A stretch of 64,000 nucleotides of DNA from Hymenobacter sp. CRA2 (GTDB taxonomy: Bacteria; Bacteroidota; Bacteroidia; Cytophagales; Hymenobacteraceae). The position numbers and the translations under genes were made by a program. Numbering within the stretch: position 1 is the stretch's first letter; each line of letters begins with the position of its first letter. Shown here one piece after another: positions 37,989-46,446 of the stretch. The stretch is taken from the NCBI RefSeq assembly GCF_002007105.1, contig NZ_MVBC01000004.1:62001-126000 (forward strand). Direction: 5' to 3'. The notes beneath the pieces are model-generated. The model was not told where the DNA came from, did no database searches, and saw nothing but the letters and a program-made list of their open reading frames with translations.

Positions 37989-39089
37989 TCATTTCTTGCC
38001 GTTCAGCTTCCGAACCAGGTCTACTTCGTCTTGCCGGTAGGGCGTGCCGTCGCGGCGGAATACCTCGTGAAACCACTCGGCCGGCTCGCTGCCGTCGGGC
38101 AGGGGCGTTTCCCATTGGTACTTGGTGTTGGTTTTGCCCTCCACCAGGCCCCAGTTGATGGCACCCACGTTCATCTTGCGCAGCATGGGCATCACGGTGG
38201 CAAAGCGCGAGTTGCGCGGCCGGGCCATGTACTCAGTGCAGATGAGCGGCCGGCCGTGGGTTACCAGCATATCCACCAGCCGCTGGTGCACCACCACGTC
38301 GTCGTAGCTGTGGTAGGTGATGACGTCGGAGTGCAGGGCCTGGTAGGTGTTCAGCGCCTGGAAGTCGTAGGACCACAGGCCCACGCTCAGCGGCTGGCTG
38401 GGATTCACCTCGCGGGCCCAGGCAAAGACGTTGCGCAGCAGGGGCAGCGAGGCGGTGAGCTTGCCCGAGTTGCCAGGCTCGTTGTACAGGTCCCAAAGCA
38501 GTACGCGCGGGTCGTTCTTGAATGTGTTCAGCACGTCCTGCACGTAGGGCTTGAGCTTGACGAAGGTAGCCGAGTCGCGCGAGGCCGGGTCGCCGGGGTC
38601 CTGCAGCCAGCCGGAGTTGTGAATGCCCACCTTGGGCGCCGGTTGCGGGCCGGTTTGGGCGGTTTTGTTCCAGCAGTCATCAAAGAACACGAACATCGTC
38701 TGGATGTGGTGCTTATCGGCAATGGCCAGGTAGCGCCCGACGCGTTCCTTGAAGCCCTTGGGGTCCTGCTGCCAGGCCAGGCTATGCAAGAACACCCGCA
38801 TCGTGTTGAAGCCGATGCCCGCGGCGTAGCCCAGCTCCCGGTCGATGGTGGCCGGGTCGAAGGTGTCGGCCTGCCACATTTCCAGCTGGTTGATGGCCGT
38901 GCTGGGAATGAAGTTGGTGCCGCTCAGCCACGGATGGGCGCGGTACCAGGTCCGGGCCTTTTCGATGGGCCAGCGCTGGTCTGCTACGCTCGTCGCCGCC
39001 GCTCGTTTGGTTTTGACCTTGACTTTTTGCGCGAACATCGGCTGCTGGGCCAGCAGCAAAACCAGTAGCAGCAGGATGCATTTCTTCAT
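37989..39089 (-). CDS. GH5-like glycoside hydrolase, secreted
   Basis: 366 residues with a signal peptide (KCILLLLVLLLAQQPMFAQ). The (beta/alpha)8 fold of clan A is suggested by LWDLYNEPGN, whose Glu would be the general acid, and PLICTEYMARP, whose Glu would be the nucleophile, at the normal spacing. Other markers are GFNTMRVFLHSLAWQ and ITYHSYDD. Such enzymes are endo-acting beta-glycanases (mannan, xylan, glucan). It is divergent from the GH43 gene at 39389, and a LacI operator lies in the gap, so it is probably co-regulated with the locus. Confidence 0.85.
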   Translation of the reverse strand: MKKCILLLLVLLLAQQPMFAQKVKVKTKRAAATSVADQRWPIEKARTWYRAHPWLSGTNFIPSTAINQLEMWQADTFDPATIDRELGYAAGIGFNTMRVFLHSLAWQQDPKGFKERVGRYLAIADKHHIQTMFVFFDDCWNKTAQTGPQPAPKVGIHNSGWLQDPGDPASRDSATFVKLKPYVQDVLNTFKNDPRVLLWDLYNEPGNSGKLTASLPLLRNVFAWAREVNPSQPLSVGLWSYDFQALNTYQALHSDVITYHSYDDVVVHQRLVDMLVTHGRPLICTEYMARPRNSRFATVMPMLRKMNVGAINWGLVEGKTNTKYQWETPLPDGSEPAEWFHEVFRRDGTPYRQDEVDLVRKLNGKK

Positions 39090-39311
39090 GACGCAGGGTG
39101 GGAGTAAGGTCGGGCAAAGCCGCCGGGCGAAGGAAAACTGCCCACGGCGCAGTTGGGACTGTCCAGGCCGGGATACGGGCCGAAAAATGCGCGCTGACGT
39201 TGCTGCTGCGGCGTGTTGGTGGCTCGGCTAGTCGGCCGGAAACGTGGCCGTCGGGAGCAGCAATTATTTGCGGCGCCTGGCTATTGCAAACTAAGCGTAG
39301 GAGTGAGCCAA

Positions 39312-39325
39312 TGCAAACGCTTCCA
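39312..39325. promoter_or_regulatory. LacI-family operator 3 in the GH5/GH43 divergent region
   Basis: TGCAAACGCTTCCA differs by one base from the two operators before susC. It lies 3 bp upstream of the putative -33 element of the GH43 promoter. Confidence 0.72.
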
Positions 39326-39328
39326 TCT

Positions 39329-39357
39329 TTTGTGCATATAAATTACCGGTAGGTTTT
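39329..39357 (+). promoter_or_regulatory. Probable Bacteroidota promoter of the third GH43 gene
   Basis: TTTG (39329-39332) and TAGGTTTT (39350-39357, one mismatch to TAnnTTTG) are separated by 17 bp, slightly short of the usual 19. The predicted start near 39365 is 24 bp before the ATG. Confidence 0.4.
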
Positions 39358-39388
39358 CTCCCATTCGCGCCTGATAATCAGCTCTGCC

Positions 39389-40456
39389 ATGCCTTCTCGT
39401 CGTGATTTTCTGCAGCAGGCCGCCGCTGGTCTGGCCACCCTCGCCATCCAGCACCAGGCCCTGGCTGCCGCGCGCACCTACACCAACCCCGTGTACGCCG
39501 GGCAGTTCCCCGACCCCTTCGTGCTGCGCCACCAGGGCCGCTACTACGCCTTCGGCACCACCGGCAGCGGCCGCACCACCGACGGGCGCATCTTCACCCT
39601 GCTCACCTCCACCAACCTCGTCGACTGGAAAAGCGCCGGCGGCGCCCTCACGCCGCCGGTCGGGGCCGAGGGAGCCGAGTTCTGGGCCCCTGAAGTGGTG
39701 TACCACAAGGGTACGTTCTACATGTACTACTCCATGGGCGGCGGGGCCATCGGGGCGGCCGTGGGGCACCGCCTGCACGTGGCCACCAGCACCAAGCCCG
39801 AGGGCCCGTACCAGCAAGTGGCCCTACTCGACGTGCCCGACAGCAAGTTTACCATCGACGCGCACCCGTACCAAGATACTGACGGCACGTGGTACCTGTT
39901 CTACGCCCGCGACTTCATCGATTCCGACCACGGTTACCGCCCCGGCACCGGCCTGGCCGTGGACCGGCTGCTGGACATGACCCGCCTGGCCGGCGAAAGC
40001 CGCACCGTGATGCGCGCCCGCCACGATTGGACGGTATTCGAGAAAAACCGCACCATGCCGCTCTATGACAACCGCACCTTTCCCGAGTGGCACACCCTGG
40101 AAGGACCTTTCGTGCGCAAGCACGCCGGCAAGTACTACTGCTTCTACAGCGGGGCCAACTTCCTGACCACCCGCTACGGCGTCGATTTCTGCGTGGCCGA
40201 TTCCATCCTGGGCCCTTACTCCGATGCCGGGGCCGGCAAGGGCGCCCGCGTGCTCCACGCCGTGCCCGGCCACGTGCGCGGCCCCGGCCACCACTCGCAC
40301 GTGCTCAGCCCCGATGGCAAGACCGAATATCTCATCTACCACGCCTGGAACGAAGCCATGACCGAGCGGCAGCTCTGCATCGACCGGCTGACGTGGACGG
40401 CGCAGGGGCCGCGCTGCCTCGGGCCCACCTATACCCCGCAGCCGCTGCCGACGTAG
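39389..40456 (+). CDS. GH43 family glycoside hydrolase with Tat-like signal
   Basis: 355 residues. The N-terminus MPSRRDFLQQAAAGLATLA has a twin-arginine SRRDFLQ motif and a hydrophobic run, so export through Tat is likely. GH43 acidic residues: Asp in GQFPDPFVLRHQG, Asp in KFTIDAHPYQDTDG, Glu in HTLEGPFVRKHAG. The C-terminal GHHSHVLSPDGKTEYLIYHAWNE segment is typical of arabinofuranosidase/xylosidase-type GH43. It is preceded by a LacI operator and followed 63 bp later by the lacI-type gene, so the two may share a transcript. Confidence 0.9.
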   Translation: MPSRRDFLQQAAAGLATLAIQHQALAAARTYTNPVYAGQFPDPFVLRHQGRYYAFGTTGSGRTTDGRIFTLLTSTNLVDWKSAGGALTPPVGAEGAEFWAPEVVYHKGTFYMYYSMGGGAIGAAVGHRLHVATSTKPEGPYQQVALLDVPDSKFTIDAHPYQDTDGTWYLFYARDFIDSDHGYRPGTGLAVDRLLDMTRLAGESRTVMRARHDWTVFEKNRTMPLYDNRTFPEWHTLEGPFVRKHAGKYYCFYSGANFLTTRYGVDFCVADSILGPYSDAGAGKGARVLHAVPGHVRGPGHHSHVLSPDGKTEYLIYHAWNEAMTERQLCIDRLTWTAQGPRCLGPTYTPQPLPT

Positions 40457-40519
40457 GCCGCCCGACCGTAAGGCCAGCGCAGCCGTAGTATCCGTTTTTC
40501 CACTCATCATCGCATCACC

Positions 40520-41551
40520 GTGGCCCGGGCAAAAGCTTCCATCACTGATCTGGCCAGGCAGCTCGGCGTGTCGGTGTCGACGATTTCGCGGGCGCTGAAC
40601 GACCACCCCAAGACCAGCGACGCTACCAAGCAGCGGGTGTGGCAGCTGGCCCGGGAGCTGCAGTACCAGCCCAATCACCTGGCCGCCGGCCTGCGCAAGG
40701 GCCGTAGCAACCTGCTCGGCGTGATGGTGCCGCACATCGACGGGCATTTCTTTACCATGGTCGTGAAGGGCATCGAAACGGTGGCCAGCAAGGCCGGCTT
40801 CAACGTGATGATCTGCCAGTCGAACGAAGACGTGCGCCACGAAAAGAAGAACATCGAATCCTTGCTCAGCGCGCAGGTAGAGGGCATTCTGGTGTCCCTG
40901 GCCCGCACCACCCGCGACTTCCGCCACTTCGAGAAGGTGCACAAGCAGGAAATTCCGCTGGTGTTTTTCGACCGCGTGCTCGACGGGCTCGACGTCTCGG
41001 CCGTGGTGCTCGACGATAGGGAAGGGGGCTATCGGGCTACCCGCCACCTCATCGAGCAGGGCTGCCGCCGCATTGCCCACTTCGGCGGTCCGCAGCACCT
41101 GAATATCTACAAGAACCGCCGCCTGGGTTACGAGGACGCCCTGCGCGAAGCCGGCTTGCCCCTCGACGACGCACTGATTTACTACTGCGATATGACCTTG
41201 GAAGACGGCGTGGCCGGCATGCAGTACCTGCTGCAACTGCCCTGGCCTCCCGACGCCGTGTTTTCGGCCAGCGACTTTTCGGTGGTGGGCGCCCTGCAGG
41301 AGCTGAAAGTCCACGGCCTGCGCGTGCCGCAGGACCTGGCCCTGAGCGGCTTCAGCAACGAAACCTTCACTTCCTTCACCGAGCCCATGCTCACCACCGT
41401 GGACCAGCACTGCGAGCAGATGGGGCAGGACGCGGTGCGCCTGTTTCTGGAAATGCGGCACGCGCGCAGCCCCGGCGCGTCGCCGCGTCGCATCGTGCTG
41501 CAGCCCGAGCTGCTGGTTCGGGGCTCTTCCCGCCGCACCGACCCCAACTAA
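40520..41551 (+). CDS. LacI family transcriptional regulator of the glycan locus
   Basis: 343 residues with GTG start at 40520. N-terminal HTH: ASITDLARQLGVSVSTISRALNDHPKTSDATKQRVWQLARELQYQPN with the hinge helix HLAAGLRKGRSNLLGV. The periplasmic-binding-like sugar domain follows (LGVMVPHIDGHFFTMVVKGIE). LacI proteins bind TGnAAnCGnTTnCA palindromes, three of which lie in this locus (28782, 28828, 39312). The inducer is probably a released mono- or oligosaccharide. Whether it represses or activates here is open. Confidence 0.95.
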   Translation: MARAKASITDLARQLGVSVSTISRALNDHPKTSDATKQRVWQLARELQYQPNHLAAGLRKGRSNLLGVMVPHIDGHFFTMVVKGIETVASKAGFNVMICQSNEDVRHEKKNIESLLSAQVEGILVSLARTTRDFRHFEKVHKQEIPLVFFDRVLDGLDVSAVVLDDREGGYRATRHLIEQGCRRIAHFGGPQHLNIYKNRRLGYEDALREAGLPLDDALIYYCDMTLEDGVAGMQYLLQLPWPPDAVFSASDFSVVGALQELKVHGLRVPQDLALSGFSNETFTSFTEPMLTTVDQHCEQMGQDAVRLFLEMRHARSPGASPRRIVLQPELLVRGSSRRTDPN

Positions 41552-41609
41552 GCCCGGCCGCATTCCGTTTGTGGATGGTTGAGCTTCGATTCACGGGCTT
41601 GTTTCGCGT

Positions 41610-42041
41610 ATGAATTCACGTTGCTGTCTGATCAGTGCCGAAGGGCTGTCGGTGCACTACGACGCCGTGCAGCAGTGCCTCTTCAGCGAATGGACAGGCC
41701 GCCACGACCAAGCCTCGGTGCGCAAGTACTGCGAGCAGATTCTCAGCTGCCTGTACGCGCATCCTGTAGGCAAAATTCTCAGCGACCATAGCCAGCTGCA
41801 GGGCGAGTGGCATGAAGCAGCCTCGTGGGTGGGCACGCGCATGTTCAGCCGTTTTGCCGCGCTGGGCGTGGGCCATGTTGCCTGGGTGGCGGCGCAGCAA
41901 AACCAAGCTGACCGCTCCGCCATGGAAGCAGCCCTGCGCGCGGCTGATTACCCCGTGGTATCCATCTTCGACGACGTAGATTCGGCTTATTCCTGGCTCT
42001 TGCAGGCCCCGCAGCAGCTCACCCGGCCCTTTTTGGCTTGA
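41610..42041 (+). CDS. STAS/SpoIIAA-like hypothetical protein
   Basis: 143 residues. Pattern: a short strand pair (LSVHYDAVQQCLFSEWTGRH), a helix (SVRKYCEQILSCLYAHPVGKILSDHSQL), a central strand and helix (VGHVAWVAAQ), and a C-terminal VVSIFDDVDSAYSWLLQ. This is the layout of the SpoIIAA-like/STAS proteins that are frequent in Cytophagales. A clear relative is the protein at 56170 (HVYRVFNNAQEAAAWL-type end). No phosphorylated Ser motif is seen. It lies directly after the LacI gene on the same strand and 154 bp before a DAC-like gene; function unknown. Confidence 0.55.
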   Translation: MNSRCCLISAEGLSVHYDAVQQCLFSEWTGRHDQASVRKYCEQILSCLYAHPVGKILSDHSQLQGEWHEAASWVGTRMFSRFAALGVGHVAWVAAQQNQADRSAMEAALRAADYPVVSIFDDVDSAYSWLLQAPQQLTRPFLA

Positions 42042-42195
42042 ACGTCGCCCCCAGAACCTTAGCTGAGCAAGCCACAGCAGACGGCTAGCTGGCGGCGGCT
42101 GAACCGTAGCCGCGGTTATTGGTTGATGTTGGGCTTTGCCCGTTGTCTTCCTGCCCGATTCACCGTAGGTTGCTGCTCCCGTGCTTTTATCGCCC

Positions 42196-43329
42196 ATGCT
42201 CTCTGAACCAACCTACCTCGCTGCCCGCATGGCAGCGCCCACCATCGAAGCCCACTTTGCCGAGCACCGCCTCCTGGCTACTCCCCAACAGCGGCCCCGG
42301 CTGGCCCCGGCGCCACTGGCAGCCGTAATAGAGGCCATTATCGACGTGGCATTCTGGGCCAGCCTGCGGCGTGAGGAAGGCCACCCGCCCAAAATCACGC
42401 TGGCCCTGCTGCCGCCTGCCGAAGCGCTGCAGCCCCTGGTGTTTGGGCAGCGCAAGCGCCTGACGCCCCACAACCTCATCAAGCTGGCCCCGGCCGTGGA
42501 GCAGCCCGGCATTCACCTGGGCGTGTGGCACGACGCGGATGGCCTGCATGTGTGGGGCACCGTCACGGAGCTACCGCCGCTGTGCTTCGTGCTCGAAGTC
42601 ACCGAGCCCGGTCTGCTGGTGGTGAAGCACCCGCGCGCCGACGGCTTCGGCAAATTCGTGAACGTGGCCATCATGCGCGGCGACCAGCTGCAGGTGGTCG
42701 ACGCCGACAACTCGGCCATTGCCGATTGCCGGGCGCTGCGCCGTTTTCTGCCGGGCGGCGCGCTGCCCGGCACCCCCGAAGAAACCGATGACGTGCTGGT
42801 GGAGCTGGCCGCCGTGATGCGGGCCCACGGCCGCGGCGGCTTGGTGCTGGTGGTGCCCGAAAACTCGGACCTCTGGCAGGCGTCCATTGTGCAGCCTATG
42901 TCTTACCCGGTGGCCCCGGCCTATACCGGCATTACGGACGTAATGAATCAGCGGCACAGCGCGCCGGACTGGCAGAAAAACCTGCGGCGGGCCATCAATA
43001 TCGTGGGCGGGTTTACCTCCGTCGACGGCGCCACTGTGATTACGCAGGATTATCGGTTGCTGGCTTTCGGGGCCAAAGTTGCCCGGGCCAAGGGCAGCGT
43101 AGCGGTGGAAGAAATGCTGATAACCGAACCCGTGGTGGGCAGCACGGCTCGGCCCGCGCACCCCGCCCAGAACGGCGGCACACGGCACCTGGCCGCTGCG
43201 CAGTTCGTGCACGACCAGCGCGACGCCTTGGCGCTGGTAGCCTCGCAGGACGGTTTTTTTACCGTCTTTGCCTGGTCCTCCGAATGGAACAAGGTGCACG
43301 CCCACCGCATCGACGTGCTGCTGCTCTGA
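42196..43329 (+). CDS. Putative sensor protein with a DisA_N/DAC-like domain (second copy)
   Basis: 377 residues from the ATG at 42196 (a GTG lies 15 bp upstream). The C-terminal ~160 residues show the diadenylate-cyclase pattern: GGLVLVVPENSD, a helix, TSVDGATVITQDYRLLAFGAKV with the DGA motif at about 277-279, then GGTRHLAAAQFV where active enzymes have TRHRAA, and ALALVASQDGFFTVF. The triad is R-H-L (about 330-332), so the second Arg is lost. The N-terminal ~180 residues are beta-rich, with PLCFVLEVTEPGLLVVKHPRA. The layout, beta-rich part plus DAC-like part, parallels the protein at 5011-6462. I recall the NCBI name 'putative sensor domain DACNV' for such proteins. Confidence 0.72.
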   Translation: MLSEPTYLAARMAAPTIEAHFAEHRLLATPQQRPRLAPAPLAAVIEAIIDVAFWASLRREEGHPPKITLALLPPAEALQPLVFGQRKRLTPHNLIKLAPAVEQPGIHLGVWHDADGLHVWGTVTELPPLCFVLEVTEPGLLVVKHPRADGFGKFVNVAIMRGDQLQVVDADNSAIADCRALRRFLPGGALPGTPEETDDVLVELAAVMRAHGRGGLVLVVPENSDLWQASIVQPMSYPVAPAYTGITDVMNQRHSAPDWQKNLRRAINIVGGFTSVDGATVITQDYRLLAFGAKVARAKGSVAVEEMLITEPVVGSTARPAHPAQNGGTRHLAAAQFVHDQRDALALVASQDGFFTVFAWSSEWNKVHAHRIDVLLL

Positions 43330-43350
43330 GGCCGCGGCACCGGTCACAAT

Positions 43351-43389
43351 GCAACAGCCGGAGTACCCCGTGGGCGCTCCGGCTGTTGC
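43351..43389. terminator. Bidirectional terminator between DAC-like and CHU-domain genes
   Basis: GCAACAGCCGGAG (43351-43363) pairs with CTCCGGCTGTTGC (43377-43389), 13 bp perfect, 13-nt loop, followed by GTTTC. It lies between two convergent genes. Confidence 0.8.
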
Positions 43390-43413
43390 GTTTCAATCAA
43401 TACCTGGTCCGGC

Positions 43414-46299
43414 TCAGCGCATCAGCTCCAACCAGCCTTTGTAAGTCTGGCGGGTGTGGTTCGGGTCGGCAAATTCCACTTCGATCAGGTAGAAGTAAGT
43501 GCCGGCCGAGGCCTTAGCGCCGGCGTCGCGGCCGCCGCTTTCGGGGCTGCGGGCCCCGCCGCCGTCCCAGAGCGTGAGGTCGTTGCCGGCGTGGCCGCTG
43601 TACACCTGCGCGCCCCAGCGGTTAAAGATCTTGACCTGCGCCCCCACGATGGGACTGGCAAAAATGGGCCGGAACGTTTCATTCCGCTGGTCGCCGTCGG
43701 GCGAGAAAATGTTGGGCAGCACGAAGATGCGGCAGTCCTCCCCGCGCACGATGTTGCTGGCGGCCGTAGCCCCGGCCGAATCCACGGCCAGCACCCGGTA
43801 GCACCCGGCGGCCGAGGTCAGGTTGGGGTGCGCGAAGCTGTTGCCGCGGGTGCGGCCGACCTCCAGGAAGGCGCTGCTGTCGCACTGGGCACTGTAGAGC
43901 ACACGGTATTCCACGATGCGGGCGTTGCAGCCTTCGGGGCGGCGGCTGAGCGCCCAGCTCAGGTTATTGGTGTAGGTCAGCGGCTTGGGCAGGGGCGAGG
44001 GGTACTGCTTGGCCTGCGCGTTCAGCGCTTCGCAGTCGGGGCCCTGCAGCGTGAGCACCGGGCGGCAGGGCGCCTGCGTCAGCGCCACGCATAGTTCCTG
44101 GCTGCGGTTGATGAGGTCCTGCGGTTGCTGCGGGGCGTCGTAGCCACCCACCGTTTCCACGTAGTAGCAGTAGGTCTCGTTCATGCGTAGCACCGGGTCG
44201 TTGTCGAGGTACACGCCGCCCGTGCTGGTGCTGGTGGCGCTGCTGCTGATCAGTAGGTACGTGGTGCTGCGCGGGTCTTTGCGGTAAATGCGCGTACGGC
44301 TGCCGCTGTTGTTCCACGGCACGCTGTAAGTCCAGCGCACCACTATGCTCGGCCGCAAGCCCGGGTTGGGTGTCGCCTCTACCCGCACGCTGCTCGCGGG
44401 CCCGGCCGTTTCGATCAGCACCGCCGAGTTGGGCTGGGTTGATACGTTGCTGAAGAATTCCAGGCGGTAGCCATACGTCAGGTCGCGCGTGTTCAGGTTG
44501 GGGTCTACGTGCACGATATCAGCCAGCGAGTTGAACGTGCGCACGAGCGTAAACGGCGCCCCGGCGGCGCTGCGGAAAAGGCGGTAGCCCACGGGCGGAT
44601 TGAAGCCGGAGGAGCTGGCGGGGCTGGTCCACTTCACCGTGATTTGGCCGGTGGTGGCGTCGGTGCGGTCGACGGTGACGTTGGTGAAGAGGGCGGCGCG
44701 GCCCTGCAGGGTGACGCAGGCTTCGCGCGAGGCCAGGCTGGCCCCGCCGGCCGGGCGGGGAAACTCGGCGTAGATGCGGTAGCAGTAGGTCTTGCCCCGG
44801 TCCAGCCCGCGCCCGGCGTTGTCGTCGAGGAAGGTCTGCAGGTTGGCCGCCACCGTGCCCACCTGCACGTAGCCCGCGCTGGCCGGGATGCCCACGTCGC
44901 AGGCCCCCGACGGGTTCCAGGTGGACGGGTTCTCCTTGCGGTAGATCAGCAGCCGCGAAGCGTTCTGGCACACGTACCGGTCCCACGTCAGCTGCACCGT
45001 GCTGCCCTGCGCCGCGGCCCGCAGGTTCGTCGGCGCAGGGCCGACCACCGTGATGCGCCACGGTCGCTCGTCAATCAGCACCGGCCCGCTCGTGGGCTGG
45101 TCTTCGGCCTTGAACACAACCAGCTTGGGGTCTGAAGCAACATCGGAGCAGTTCGTGGACCACGTAAACACGCCCTCGGCGCGCCCGGCTTGGTTGACCG
45201 TTTGGCGGAAAGTAGCCGGCGGGAAAATACCGCCGTACGCCGTCAGCCGAATAGCATTGTTGTCCGGGTCGGTGGCCTCAATGGTGCGCGTGATAGTGGT
45301 ACCTGCTACCACGCACGTATCACGCGGCACTACTATCAGGGGGCGGTTATTGGCCGTAGCCAGCACCGTAATCTGCATGTCGCGCAGCACTTCCCCGATT
45401 TTGAGGCGGCTCCCGTTGGGCATGCGGCGCCACTCTTCCACTTTAAAGGCCACGTTGTAGCTGCCCACCGTGTTGGGCGCGTTCCACACGAGCTGCCCGG
45501 TGCGCGCGTCAATTTCCAGGATAGCCAAAGCGCCTACCTGCGGTACCGGTGGGCCGGCGTAAGCTACCTGAACGCTGCCGGGTGAAACGCTCTGCTCATT
45601 GGGGTATACATAGCCGGGCAGAACCACCGGTTGGGGACGGTTCCGGTTGGTGCTGGCACACAAAATGGCTTCTATGCCGCGCGGTTCGTACAGGCAAACC
45701 ACTTTCTGGTAGGCCAGCGAATCCCCGTCGGCATCTGATGCAGCAGGATTGTGCAAAAACACCTTGCCGACGGCGGCCCGGTCAACGGCCGGCGCGTTGA
45801 GCACCGGCGAATGATTTACCCCAACGGTGGGGTCGATGGTAATTAGCGTATAAATGAGGAAGCTACGCTGGTCGGACGACGGCACATTGCTGATGTTCTC
45901 GTCGCGGAATTCGCCGATAAAGGATACCGTGTAGCGCCCCGGCGCATTGTAGGTATGCTCGAAGTAATAGACGTTGCGGTTGGTTCCGTTACCGATGTTG
46001 ACCCGACTGGCGCGGGTAATTCCCCCACGGTTACAGCCGGTGGCGCTGCTGGTCCCGTCGCCGAAAAAAATCGTTTCGTCGTTGGCGTTATCCGCCGGTG
46101 AGCCAGCATCGGTATAAGTTACCATCTTGAAAAAGATGCGTAACGGGTTGCGGGCCGAGGTCGTGTCGCTTTTCGCCTGAATGTCGCCCGCCCGAATATG
46201 GGAAGCCCGCGCCGGGGTGGCCAGTAACCCCAAAAGCGACAGGGCTAAGCCTGCCAGAAACCTTGCCCAAACCAATCGATAGGGTAATGGAAATGCCAT
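43414..46299 (-). CDS. Large surface protein with fibronectin-type repeats and CHU-type C-terminal sorting domain
   Basis: 961 residues from the ATG at 46299 (a TTG lies two codons upstream). Signal peptide LAGLALSLLGLLATPARA. The N-terminal part begins with SHIRAGDIQAK, common in Cytophagales PKD-like surface proteins, and contains cadherin-like text (NHSPVLNAPAVD, AASDADGDSLAYQK). Several fibronectin type III-like modules follow (TNLRAAAQGSTVQLTWD, TTGQITVKWTSPAS). The C-terminal ~95 residues, FVLPNIFSPDGDQRNETFRPIF through VKIFNRWGAQVYSG and GTYFYLIEV, are the gliding-motility-associated (CHU/type B) domain that directs type IX secretion. It is probably an adhesin or gliding component. Confidence 0.9.
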   Translation of the reverse strand: MAFPLPYRLVWARFLAGLALSLLGLLATPARASHIRAGDIQAKSDTTSARNPLRIFFKMVTYTDAGSPADNANDETIFFGDGTSSATGCNRGGITRASRVNIGNGTNRNVYYFEHTYNAPGRYTVSFIGEFRDENISNVPSSDQRSFLIYTLITIDPTVGVNHSPVLNAPAVDRAAVGKVFLHNPAASDADGDSLAYQKVVCLYEPRGIEAILCASTNRNRPQPVVLPGYVYPNEQSVSPGSVQVAYAGPPVPQVGALAILEIDARTGQLVWNAPNTVGSYNVAFKVEEWRRMPNGSRLKIGEVLRDMQITVLATANNRPLIVVPRDTCVVAGTTITRTIEATDPDNNAIRLTAYGGIFPPATFRQTVNQAGRAEGVFTWSTNCSDVASDPKLVVFKAEDQPTSGPVLIDERPWRITVVGPAPTNLRAAAQGSTVQLTWDRYVCQNASRLLIYRKENPSTWNPSGACDVGIPASAGYVQVGTVAANLQTFLDDNAGRGLDRGKTYCYRIYAEFPRPAGGASLASREACVTLQGRAALFTNVTVDRTDATTGQITVKWTSPASSSGFNPPVGYRLFRSAAGAPFTLVRTFNSLADIVHVDPNLNTRDLTYGYRLEFFSNVSTQPNSAVLIETAGPASSVRVEATPNPGLRPSIVVRWTYSVPWNNSGSRTRIYRKDPRSTTYLLISSSATSTSTGGVYLDNDPVLRMNETYCYYVETVGGYDAPQQPQDLINRSQELCVALTQAPCRPVLTLQGPDCEALNAQAKQYPSPLPKPLTYTNNLSWALSRRPEGCNARIVEYRVLYSAQCDSSAFLEVGRTRGNSFAHPNLTSAAGCYRVLAVDSAGATAASNIVRGEDCRIFVLPNIFSPDGDQRNETFRPIFASPIVGAQVKIFNRWGAQVYSGHAGNDLTLWDGGGARSPESGGRDAGAKASAGTYFYLIEVEFADPNHTRQTYKGWLELMR

Positions 46300-46446
46300 A
46301 CGCAAAGGAGGTTAGCGCCGCTGAAAGAGAATGGTAAGCCGGATGATGAACGGGCAACGGACGGCCTTACAAAAATCGTACATGTTCATCCCGGATTTTT
46401 TAAATTCCTGTCAGCGCCCTCCGATTGGCGGCGTACCGGAGGGCCG

